From Pedobacter sp. ok626 (lineage in GTDB: Bacteria; Bacteroidota; Bacteroidia; Sphingobacteriales; Sphingobacteriaceae), in assembly GCF_900100435.1 (NCBI RefSeq), contig NZ_FNEX01000001.1, forward strand, positions 496,001 to 560,000: a stretch of DNA of 64,000 nt, read 5' to 3'. The notes under the pieces are model-generated. The model saw only the letters and a list, made by a program, of their open reading frames with translations. It was not told the origin of the DNA and made no database searches. The translations under genes were made by a program, and so were the position numbers. Each line of letters starts with the position of its first letter. The stretch's first letter is position 1. Shown here piece by piece: positions 19,004-28,000 of the stretch.

Positions 19004-19684
19004 ATGAACAAGAAGGAATTTCGCAGCTATGCTGTAAAACATCATCGCATTAATAGCTTGTATGTAGATAATTACATTTCCAGAACCTCGGCTATGGTGG
19101 GGCCTACTGCTATGACACCTTACATTACAGAAGAGCGGCAATTAAATGTTGCTCAGATGGATGTATTTTCCCGTTTAATGATGGATCGCATCATTTTTAT
19201 GGGTGAGGCTGTGGACGATAGAAACGCTAATGTAATACAAGCTCAATTGCTCTTTCTGCAGTCGACAGATGCTGAAAAAGATATTCAGCTGTATGTCAAT
19301 TCACCTGGGGGATCTGTGTATGCTGGCTTGGGTATTTACGATACGATGCAGTTTATCGCGCCAGACGTGGCTACGATTTGTACAGGAATAGCACTTTCTA
19401 TGGGCGCTGTATTGCTTTGTGCCGGTGCGGCTGGAAAACGTTCTGCTTTGCAACATTCCCGTGTGATGATCCATCAGACATCAAGCGGAGCCCAGGGGAC
19501 AGCGACAGATATGGATATATCGATTAAGCAGGTATTGCAAGTACAAAAAGAGCTTTATCAGGTCATCGCCCGACACAGTGGACAGCCTTACGAAAGAATC
19601 AACGAAGCTGCCAGCCGTGACTACTGGATGTCATCAGCTGAAGCTAAGGAATTTGGAATGATCGACGATGTCTTATCCAGGTAA
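19004..19684 (+). CDS. clpP: ClpP-family serine protease, stand-alone paralogue
   Basis: A 226-residue ClpP with a complete catalytic triad: S132 in GIALSMGA, H157 in RVMIHQ and D206 in SRDYWMS. The core (IIFMGEAVDD, LYVNSPGGSVYAGLGIYD, GMIDDVL) is canonical, while the N-terminus is about 30 residues longer than E. coli mature ClpP and the oxyanion helix reads GIALS instead of GQAAS. There is no adjacent clpX, clpA or trigger-factor gene, so this is probably a second clpP in the genome and would depend on an unfoldase encoded elsewhere. It converges with the beta-helix gene, 3 bases away. Confidence 0.92.
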   Translation: MNKKEFRSYAVKHHRINSLYVDNYISRTSAMVGPTAMTPYITEERQLNVAQMDVFSRLMMDRIIFMGEAVDDRNANVIQAQLLFLQSTDAEKDIQLYVNSPGGSVYAGLGIYDTMQFIAPDVATICTGIALSMGAVLLCAGAAGKRSALQHSRVMIHQTSSGAQGTATDMDISIKQVLQVQKELYQVIARHSGQPYERINEAASRDYWMSSAEAKEFGMIDDVLSR

Positions 19685-19687
19685 GAT

Positions 19688-21196
19688 TTATCTGGCCTTC
19701 AGTTGAGCTTCATATAAGGAGCTGGGCTGAAGGTCAGTTTTATTTAGGCCTTCCCATTCTCCATCAGGCTTTCCATCTAAGCGTCCTTTCATTTTCGTCC
19801 CTTGTATGCCAACCGCATAGTTTTTGCCTGACACCCATGGATTTTGTATGGCAGCACCTTTAACTTTGCAATTCCATACAACCTGAGTAACACCAGCCCA
19901 ACCATGACCGCTTCCCCAGTTGCCGCGATCTTGTACGTTAATTTCACCATCAGTGTCAATGTTGTCGTATAAAGTACCACTAGACCAGCGGTGGTGTGGC
20001 CCAATATCCGCATGTGTATTCCGTGATTTGCAATGGTAAAAAACGTTAGGACCACATGTTTTTGCACCCGTAACATAATCATGCCTACCTTCAGTAGTTT
20101 CCAGGTTCATAAAGAGGTTCTGTTGTCCGTTATTGTTAAACGAATACCTTTTGCCACCTGTAATTACCGATTTTGCATCCAGGCATTTTGAAGCCTTTAC
20201 TGTTACATTTTTTGCATCGCCACCTAAACTTACGCAAGAGTAACCAAAGAAGCGCGAGGTTACCCCAGTTACCCAGGCATTCTCTATGCGATCAAAATCA
20301 ACAGCAATCCAACCATGATCTTCATCTGTGTCATTCGCGTATTCAGATTCAAAATAGATGTTTTCAATGCCAACTTCTTTTATACGTCCTTTAAATTCAT
20401 ATTTAAAAATTAAGCCGCCACCATATTGCTCTTCCATGGCCATTACAATAGGATTGTCTATCGTGATTTTATTACCATCCACAGCTACAATTTCTCTTTC
20501 GTAACTTAGGTTATAGGCTTCCGGTTTCCATTGTTTAGTGCCATTTCTCTCCACAATTTTATCCATTTGAAGGTCATGGATCCAGTTTTCTGTTCCAGGT
20601 CTATACACAATGATCTTGTCACCAGCCTTAAAACCTGTCGAAGAAGCCACTTGAAAAGATTTTGCACCTGTTGGTACATAAGTATCTGTAATTTTTACTC
20701 TGCTGCCGACTTCTGAAATTTTTCCTTTTCCCTTAATCTCGATTAGTGAACGTAAACCTTTACCAGCGGCAATTAACCTGGTGCCTTGAGCGGTATTTCC
20801 TTCACCTCTTAAAACAATGCCATCAGCCTTTATGTTGAGTGTGCCTGCAATCGAATAATCACCTTTTTTTAACAGGATTGCACCTCTAAAACCGTCGGCT
20901 CCAACTGGCATGGCGGATACCTCATCAATGGCTTGCTGAATGGCACTACCTGCATCGCCTTTTACCGGAGAAACGGTTTTTACAACCTTAACTGGTGGGA
21001 TTTCTTTTAAACCGTGATAGTAGCCTACAAGACTAAAATCGGGAATGATATTACCTTTCTCATCGGGGATATAGGTAATGCTACCATCTTTGTTTACCCT
21101 TAAGAATTTAGAGGTCCATACTTTGTCTTTTACGAAGGAAAGAGTTAATCCTGCAACAAAAAGAATGCAGATAGCTAAGATTGATTTGGTTCTCAT
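19688..21196 (-). CDS. Secreted right-handed beta-helix protein, paralogue of the operon copy
   Basis: A 502-residue protein with an N-terminal hydrophobic signal segment. The sequence SAIQQAIDEV...GAILLKKGDY...GIVLRGEGNTAQGTRLI matches the pectin-lyase-like fold entry, and later coils read ENIYFES, NAWVTGVTSRFFGYSC, NVFYHCKSRNTHADIGPHHR. It shares with the beta-helix protein at 14962 the LYDNIDTDG/LYDDIDGG block, the VVWN/VLWN block and the C-terminal SLYEAQL tail, so they are paralogues. It may be a polysaccharide lyase or hydrolase; the family is not recognised with certainty. It lies 92 bases downstream of the metal ATPase gene on the same strand but has a perfect 16-bp palindrome just before its start, arguing for separate control. 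Confidence 0.8.
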   Translation of the reverse strand: MRTKSILAICILFVAGLTLSFVKDKVWTSKFLRVNKDGSITYIPDEKGNIIPDFSLVGYYHGLKEIPPVKVVKTVSPVKGDAGSAIQQAIDEVSAMPVGADGFRGAILLKKGDYSIAGTLNIKADGIVLRGEGNTAQGTRLIAAGKGLRSLIEIKGKGKISEVGSRVKITDTYVPTGAKSFQVASSTGFKAGDKIIVYRPGTENWIHDLQMDKIVERNGTKQWKPEAYNLSYEREIVAVDGNKITIDNPIVMAMEEQYGGGLIFKYEFKGRIKEVGIENIYFESEYANDTDEDHGWIAVDFDRIENAWVTGVTSRFFGYSCVSLGGDAKNVTVKASKCLDAKSVITGGKRYSFNNNGQQNLFMNLETTEGRHDYVTGAKTCGPNVFYHCKSRNTHADIGPHHRWSSGTLYDNIDTDGEINVQDRGNWGSGHGWAGVTQVVWNCKVKGAAIQNPWVSGKNYAVGIQGTKMKGRLDGKPDGEWEGLNKTDLQPSSLYEAQLKAR

Positions 21197-21206
21197 TTGA
21201 ATTTAT

Positions 21207-21222
21207 AATTGCATATGCAATT
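21207..21222 (-). promoter_or_regulatory. Perfect 16-bp palindrome before beta-helix gene
   Basis: AATTGCATATGCAATT reads the same on both strands and ends 11 bases upstream of the start codon at 21196. Position and symmetry suit a homodimeric repressor operator near the transcription start. The regulator is unknown. Confidence 0.45.
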
Positions 21223-21288
21223 GCGTCATAAAAACCGATTTTTTAATATGTGTTATTAGCAGATCTATAAATTCGATTGGCAATGCAT

Positions 21289-23280
21289 TTACAGCTTCAT
21301 TTGCTGAATACGTACTGCATTTAAAATAGCTAAAAGGGCTACGCCAACATCGGCAATTACTGCTTCCCATAAGGTAGCTACGCCACCGGCACCTAAAATC
21401 AAAACAATGATTTTAACGCCCATAGCTAAAGCTATATTTTGCCAAACAATGTTTCTGGTTATCTTTCCAATTCTTATAGCGGTTACAATTTTAGAAGGCT
21501 GATCGTTCTGAATTACAATATCAGCGGTTTCTATTGTCACATCACTCCCCAGACCACCCATGGCAATTCCTGCATCGGCAAGGGCTACAACCGGGGCATC
21601 ATTCACACCATCGCCTACAAAGGCCAGGTGCTTGCCTTCCTTTTTAAGCGCTTCTACTTTTTTCACTTTATGTTCAGGTAACAGATCGCCAAAGGCATTG
21701 TCTATGCCCAATAGTTTGGCCACTTTATCGACTACGCTTTGTTTGTCACCGCTAAGCATAACGGTTTGGATATTTAAACGGTGCAAATCAGTAATGGCTT
21801 GCTTCGCATCTTCTTTAATCTCATCGGCAATGGTAATGTAACCTGCATATTTGCCATCAACGGCAACCACTACAATGGTATCCGCTTCGCTGTCGATACT
21901 ATGGTCGTAATCAACACCAAATTTTGTAAGCAGCTTGGTGTTTCCAGCAAGTATGGCTTTATCGTTTATTGTCCCTTTAAGACCATGGCCTGCAACTTCT
22001 TCTATGTGTCCAATTTTGATGTCATGAGACACCTTCCCTGCGTATTTAACTACAGCAAGCGCAATAGGGTGGGTAGATTTGCTTTCTATAGCTGCGGTTA
22101 GTGCGATCAATTCCTTTTCGTCAAAATTATTGGCCACCACTTTTTGAACCTCAAATACGCCTTTTGTCAGGGTACCAGTTTTATCCATCACGATGGCATT
22201 TACTTTGGTCATTACATCCAAAAAGTTTGATCCTTTAAACAAGATCCCGTTTTTTGAAGCTAAACCAATTCCACCAAAATAACCCAGTGGGATGGAAACC
22301 ACCAATGCGCAAGGACAACTGATGACCAAGAATACTAAACCTCTATATAACCAATCTCTAAACACATAATCTGTAACAAAGAGCATGGGTAGGAGCACAA
22401 CCATCACGGCCAGTGCAAATACAATGGGGGTATATATTTTGGCAAAACGAGAAATGAACAATTGAGTCTGCGATTTTCGTGCAGTAGCATCCTGAACCAT
22501 TTCTAATATTTTGCTCAGCTTACTGTCTTTAAAAGCAGCTTTAATCTTAACCGTACTAACTTGTTCCAGGTTAATCATTCCGGCCAGTACAATTTCGCCT
22601 TTAACTTTATTATCGGGCCTACTTTCACCTGTTAATGCTGCGGTATTAAAGGTAGCCTTGTCTGATAAGAGTATTCCATCTAATGCTACTTTTTCGCCGG
22701 GTTTTACCTGGATGGTCTCATCAATCGCTACTTCAGTAGGATCAACAGTCATTACTTTTCCATCTCTGATTACGTCAACTGCATTGGGTCTAATGTCCAG
22801 TAGGGCTTTAATGCTTCGTTTTGCATTACTTACGGCAGTATCCTGAAACCATTCGCCTATAGAATAGAAAACCATTACAGCTACACCTTCGCTATAAGAG
22901 CCAATGGCGAAAGCGCCAATCGTAGCCACGCTCATTAAAAAGAATTCATTAAAAAAATCAAATCTTATGGCTTTTCTAAAAGCTAGCTCCAACACATTGT
23001 ATCCGGCAAGGAAGTAAGCGGGGATAAAGATGAGTAGTTGTATCAGATTGTTAAAGGTGATGTGGAAACCATATTCTAACACCATCATTACCACTACAAT
23101 TGTAAGTGCAGTTAATAATGGCCAGTGACTGGTCCAACTTTGAGGGGCTTCGGCGCCATGGTTATGCCCATCGTCATCGCTATGTTCATGTGCTACAGCT
23201 GTTGGCTGATTGTTGTGATGATGTTTATGCTTGAGTTCTTCTGCTCCACAGCAGTCAGAATTTATATTTGATGTCTTCAT
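21289..23280 (-). CDS. P1B-2-type heavy metal ATPase (Zn/Cd exporter)
   Basis: A 663-residue P-type ATPase. The N-terminus is a cysteine- and histidine-rich tail (DCCGAEELKHKHHH, then HEHSDDDGHNHG) in place of a folded CxxC metal-binding domain. Visible landmarks are the TGES actuator loop, the membrane CPC motif in VISCPCALVV, the phosphorylated D366 in DKTGTLT, STHP, and GDGVNDAP. The last membrane segments carry the lysine (MGVKIIVL) and DVG motif that define the P1B-2 Zn2+/Cd2+/Pb2+ group. It pumps these ions from the cytoplasm. It follows the Fur-family gene, with a dyad and a -7 element in the short gap. Confidence 0.93.
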   Translation of the reverse strand: MKTSNINSDCCGAEELKHKHHHNNQPTAVAHEHSDDDGHNHGAEAPQSWTSHWPLLTALTIVVVMMVLEYGFHITFNNLIQLLIFIPAYFLAGYNVLELAFRKAIRFDFFNEFFLMSVATIGAFAIGSYSEGVAVMVFYSIGEWFQDTAVSNAKRSIKALLDIRPNAVDVIRDGKVMTVDPTEVAIDETIQVKPGEKVALDGILLSDKATFNTAALTGESRPDNKVKGEIVLAGMINLEQVSTVKIKAAFKDSKLSKILEMVQDATARKSQTQLFISRFAKIYTPIVFALAVMVVLLPMLFVTDYVFRDWLYRGLVFLVISCPCALVVSIPLGYFGGIGLASKNGILFKGSNFLDVMTKVNAIVMDKTGTLTKGVFEVQKVVANNFDEKELIALTAAIESKSTHPIALAVVKYAGKVSHDIKIGHIEEVAGHGLKGTINDKAILAGNTKLLTKFGVDYDHSIDSEADTIVVVAVDGKYAGYITIADEIKEDAKQAITDLHRLNIQTVMLSGDKQSVVDKVAKLLGIDNAFGDLLPEHKVKKVEALKKEGKHLAFVGDGVNDAPVVALADAGIAMGGLGSDVTIETADIVIQNDQPSKIVTAIRIGKITRNIVWQNIALAMGVKIIVLILGAGGVATLWEAVIADVGVALLAILNAVRIQQMKL

Positions 23281-23297
23281 TACCTTAAGTTATATGT

Positions 23298-23333
23298 CAA
23301 AGGTAAGGTAAGACATTATGCAATGCTATTGCA
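23298..23333 (-). promoter_or_regulatory. Internal promoter and Fur/Zur-like dyad before the metal ATPase
   Basis: On the minus strand TACCTTTG (23305-23298) fits the Bacteroidota -7 consensus TAnnTTTG, 17 bases before the ATPase start. Just upstream, overlapping the last codons of the Fur-family gene, lies the perfect dyad TGCAAT-GCT-ATTGCA (23319-23333), which has the AATnnnATT core seen in many FUR-family boxes. This suggests separate metal control of the ATPase by the neighbouring regulator; inference only. Confidence 0.45.
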
Positions 23334-23738
23334 AACTTTACAAACACCTTTAATAATCAGGTTCATTTCCTGTTGTTTAAACCCTTCAGGTAAGGCCAGT
23401 TCTGGAATGCTGGTGTTGGGTAGGCAAAAGGTTTCTTTGCAATTATTGCAATAAAAATGAACATGAAGATCGTGATGGTTTTCAGCATCACAATCTTCAT
23501 CGCATAAAGCATACTTGGTGGCGCCGCTACCATCTTCTATGCTATGGACTAAACCTTTCTCTTCAAAAGTTTTTAGTGTTCTGTATAGGGTGATACGGTC
23601 GGATGGAGCCATGCCTTTTTCAAGATCATTTAAACTTATAGCCGCAAATTGTTTCGTTAAAAACTCCAATACCAGTAAACGCATGGCGGTAGGGTTAATT
23701 TGCTTGGCTTTAAGTCTGCTTTCTGCGTCCTTTATCAT
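23316..23738 (-). CDS. Fur-family metalloregulator
   Basis: A 140-residue FUR-family protein from the ATG at 23738; a TTG at 23759, directly abutting the adaptor stop, would add seven residues. It has a winged helix (NPTAMRLLVLEFLTKQ, SDRITLYRTLKTFEEKGLV) followed by a dimerisation domain with HHDLHVHFYC and two CxxC pairs (CNNC, CKVC) for structural zinc. The metal sensed cannot be read from sequence, but its position between an RND metal efflux adaptor and a Zn/Cd ATPase suggests it responds to zinc or a related ion. It probably binds the dyad at 23319-23333 at the end of its own gene. Confidence 0.88.
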   Translation of the reverse strand: MIKDAESRLKAKQINPTAMRLLVLEFLTKQFAAISLNDLEKGMAPSDRITLYRTLKTFEEKGLVHSIEDGSGATKYALCDEDCDAENHHDLHVHFYCNNCKETFCLPNTSIPELALPEGFKQQEMNLIIKGVCKVCNSIA

Positions 23739-23759
23739 ATGCTTTATGCTAATGTTCAA

Positions 23760-25055
23760 TTAATGGCTATGCTCTGCTGGTCCTGATGATTTTGACTGCA
23801 AATAAAAGGCCCCTTTTGTAACTACTTTAACATGAGTAGGTAATTTTTCTACGGGAGTGATCTGGATATAGCCTAACTCTGAAACTCCGGTAGTTACTTC
23901 AACTTTTTTGAAATGCACTGAATTTTGGTCTTTTGCATCTTCTTCTTTATGTTTTTCTTCTGCTTCTCCTTTATGTGCATGATCATGTTCTTCCTCATGT
24001 GCGGCTTTGGCGCTTTCATCAACCACAAAGATGAATTCTTTGCCTTCGGATCTTACCACTGCATCAATCGGTACAGCGCTGGTTGTTTCAGTACCCACGC
24101 CGATAAGGCCGGTTACGTACATCCCTGGGATGAGATTGGCGCCTGGTTTTTTTATAACAGCATGTACAACCACTCCTTTGCTATCATTTTCAAATGATTT
24201 GTTGATGCCGTAGATCTGCCCTTCAATTTGCTCATTCTTTTGATTGGTTAATCGGAAATCAACTTTCTGTCCCACTTTAATCTTGGACAAGTCTTTTTCA
24301 AATACAATCAGATCTGCATGGATTTTAGAGTTGTCTACAATATCCATGATCGAGACACCTGGTTGTGCATAAGAGCCGGTTTCGGCTGAAATTTTTCCTA
24401 TAGTACCATTGATAGGAGCGGTAACGGGTACTTGCGAGGTAATATTTCCTGAAGCAATGCGGCTAACGGAAATTCCATATTGCTGAAGTTGACGCTCCAG
24501 GGCTTTAAGTTTTGCACGTTCTGCATTGTAATTGGCCTCTGCCTGTTGATGAGCCTTACCGGTACCTGCATTAGCTGCTTTTAGCTGTTGCTGACGGTTG
24601 TACTCGGCTTCTATGAAACTAAAGCCACTTTTAGCGGTCAGGTAATCCTGTTGAAGTTTGATCAAGTCCTGATTTTCAATGGTCACCAATACCTGTCCTT
24701 TACTTACGCGCTGGCCTTCAATTACATTGATCTTTCTGATGATTCCACCTGTAAGTACGTTGATTTGGGCCGCATTTTGTGGTGGTACAGCTAATTGTCC
24801 GCTTGCTTTTACTACAGCAGTCAGGTTCTTTTGTTCAATTTCCCCAATCACAATACCTACGGCATTCATTTGTTCCTGACTCAGCTCAAGTGCTTCACTG
24901 TGTTCTTCATGGCCTTCAGCGCCGTGATCGTGTGCATCTTCAGTTGTTGTTTCGTTTTTCTTTGTCGTATCGCCGCACGAACTGATTGCGGCCGTGATAA
25001 ATGCTGAACATATGAGTACAGCTATGTTTCTTTTGATATATGATGTTGCGTTCAT
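23760..25055 (-). CDS. RND efflux periplasmic adaptor (CzcB/CusB type), His-rich lipoprotein
   Basis: A 431-residue membrane-fusion protein. A lipobox near residue 27 (AAISSCGD) predicts a lipoprotein. Three histidine/acid-rich stretches stand out: after the lipobox (DAHDHGAEGHEEH), an insertion at about residues 350-375 (EEEHDHAHKGEAEEKH), and the C-terminal HSH. Between them lie a lipoyl-like part (INVIEGQRVSKGQVLVTIEN), an alpha-hairpin and beta-barrel parts. It links the permease to the outer-membrane component and may hand metal to it. The gene begins four bases after the fused permease gene ends, so the two are co-translated. Confidence 0.9.
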   Translation of the reverse strand: MNATSYIKRNIAVLICSAFITAAISSCGDTTKKNETTTEDAHDHGAEGHEEHSEALELSQEQMNAVGIVIGEIEQKNLTAVVKASGQLAVPPQNAAQINVLTGGIIRKINVIEGQRVSKGQVLVTIENQDLIKLQQDYLTAKSGFSFIEAEYNRQQQLKAANAGTGKAHQQAEANYNAERAKLKALERQLQQYGISVSRIASGNITSQVPVTAPINGTIGKISAETGSYAQPGVSIMDIVDNSKIHADLIVFEKDLSKIKVGQKVDFRLTNQKNEQIEGQIYGINKSFENDSKGVVVHAVIKKPGANLIPGMYVTGLIGVGTETTSAVPIDAVVRSEGKEFIFVVDESAKAAHEEEHDHAHKGEAEEKHKEEDAKDQNSVHFKKVEVTTGVSELGYIQITPVEKLPTHVKVVTKGAFYLQSKSSGPAEHSH

Positions 25056-25059
25056 TTGA

Positions 25060-28000
25060 TTAGTTCCCTTTTAAAAATTGTAATTGAATAACTGATTGGT
25101 TCAATTGGTTAACAGTTTGAAGATAATTGAGCTTGCTTTGTACAGCTAAGGCCATATTTTGAATAAACTCAATATAACCAATCTCTCCCAGATCGTAAGA
25201 TACCTGTGCAATACGCAGCTGCTCATCGGCTTGTTTTAAGCCACCGGAAGTAAAATAATCTACTATGCTTTTGTGCTGGGCGTAATTTTGAAGCTCTTGC
25301 TTGTATTGCATGGTCAGTTGGTTTTGCATCCGTTGATAATCTGTTTCTGCAATTTGTACCGCAATTTTCTCGTTATTTACCCTGGCACGGCCTGCACCAT
25401 TGAATATGGGCACAGCAATACCTAACTGGATACCAGCAATACGGGTTCCCGGGGTATAACTACGGTCAACATTTGCTGGATTGAAAGATTTAATCACGAA
25501 TTGTTGCGCGTAACCAAGCGTAAGATCAGGCATGGCGCGTGAACGTTCTAAATCAATTTTTGCCTTAGCCACTGCTATTTGTTGTTGGTATACATCAATC
25601 AGTGGACTATTATCAGTTCCATTTGTTCCTGTTTCAGTTAACGTAAGTACTGGCAGTACTTTTTCAGTAGGGCTGATGGTTGTTGTTAAATTCAGCAATT
25701 GCTGAAGGTTTAACTGTTGGATAGCCAGGTCAGCTTCGGCTGCCTTTTTTAAGGCTTGCACTTCTTGATACTTGTTCTTTGCAGTAATCAACTCCAAATT
25801 AGATGTTTCACCTACTTTGTATCTGAGCTCTGATTTTTTAATGAAATTGCGGTAGATGCTGTCTTGCAATTCCAATACTTTTAAAGTATTGATACTGTAA
25901 AGCAGGTTATAGTAGGCCAATCTGGTGTCTCGGGTAATTTCCGATTTGGTGTAATTACCAGTTTTTTCCATTAGGCCGGTTTGTCCAGTTAGTACTTTTT
26001 TCTGGTTTTTATAAAACCCTGGCCAGGCAAAGCTTTGAGAGACAGAGATGGAATTGTCATTACTACCGCCACCTGTAGGATCCTGAGAAACGCTGAATGC
26101 AGTTTTTCCTGGATCAAAAGCGGTTTTCTGCATGGCCCTCGACTGGTCGACTGCTAATCCGGAGGACTTTAATTGCAGGTTGTTTTTTAAGGCAAGAGCA
26201 ACAGCTGTATCCGCAGAGATAGGCAATTGTTGTGCCTTAGCGGAACCTGTAAATCCTAATCCTGCAAAAATCAACAAGATCATTACTAAAGGTTTTGTAG
26301 GCATATTTAGTTTCTTTTTACGGTCAGTAACCAATATATAAAGACAAGGCAGTACAAATAGGGTAAGTAGCGTTGCAGAAAGTAAACCACCAATCACTAC
26401 AGTAGCTAAGGGTTTTTGAACCTCAGCACCAGCGCCACCTGATAAGGCCATTGGTAAAAAGCCTAATGAAGCTACTGCAGCGGTCATAATTACGGGCCTA
26501 AGTCTTACTGCTGTACCTTGCATTACGCGTTTATAAACGTCGGTAACGCCTTCTTCTTTCAATTGATTGAAATAGGAGATGAGTACAATTCCATTCAATA
26601 CAGCAACACCAAACAGGGCAATAAAACCAACTCCGGCCGAGATGCTGAAAGGCATACCTCTAAGTAATAAGGCAAATACGCCTCCAATAGCTGATAATGG
26701 AACGGCCGTAAAGATCAATACGGTTTGTGTGAGAGATCTGAAGGTAAAATAAAGCAAGGCCAGAATTAAAAGCATGGCTACCGGAACTGCTATTGAAAGT
26801 CTGCTTTTTGCTTCTTTAAGATTTTGGAACTGGCCACCATAGGTAATGTAATAACCCGATGGCAGTTTTAATTTTGCTTCCAGTATCTGTTGAATTTCAG
26901 CAACAGTACGTTCTACATCTCTTCCTTTAACATTAAAGCCCACGTAAATACGTCTTTTTCCATCTTCACGTGAGATTTGGGCAGGAGCTTCCTTAAGCTC
27001 GATTTTTGCCACCTGGTTTAACGGGACTTTATTGCCAGATGGAAGGGGGATATATAAGTTCTCTATACTCGAAATGTTCTCCCGAAGGTCGCGCTGCAAA
27101 CGTACCACCATGTCAAAGCGTTTTTCACCTTCAAATACTACTCCGGCCACATTTCCGGCAAAAGCGGTTTTTAAAATACTATTGATATCGCCAATGGTTA
27201 ATCCATATTGTGCGATTTTATCTCTATCGTAAGTCACCAATACTTGTGGTAGTCCGGTTACTTGTTCCACAAAAGGCTCACTTACACCGGCTACAGGGGC
27301 TATCAGTTTGGAAACTTTATTGGCTTCCTCTACCAGCACATCCAGATCTTCACCATAAATTTTAATGGCTACATCTTGCCGAACACCAGTCATGAGTTCG
27401 TTGAAACGCATTTGCATGGGTTGAGTAAGTTCAACACTTACACCCGGTAAAATGGATAATGCTTCTTCCATTTTCTCCGACATTTCTTCCTTGGTTTTGG
27501 CAGAGGTCCATTCCTCCTTAGGCAGCATAGCAACCATCATGTCACCACGTTCAATCGGCATCGGGTCAGTTGGTATTTCTGCACTTCCAATCCTTGTTAC
27601 GACCTGTTTTACCTCTGGAAATTTATCTTTCAATATTTTCTCAGCCTTGCTGAATGTTTCTACCACTTGTGTAAGTGAGGTCCCTTGAGCCATGGCAATC
27701 TCAACGGCTAAATCTCCTTCTTCAAGCTGAGGTAGGAATTCACCACCCATATTGCTAAATACCCATAAGGTAAAACCAAAGCAGACAATGGCTATAGCTA
27801 CGACTAGCTTTTTAAAACCAAGCGCCTTTTCTAGCATGGGTTTGTACACACGTTTGAAAAAATCCATGATCTTGTCGGATATATTTCTTTTATGTTCCGT
27901 GTTTTTGCTTAAAAATAATGCGCTTACCATTGGTACATAAGTGAGAGAAAGAATAAAGGCACCAACAATGGCAAAAACTACGGTTTCGGCCATAGGCTTA

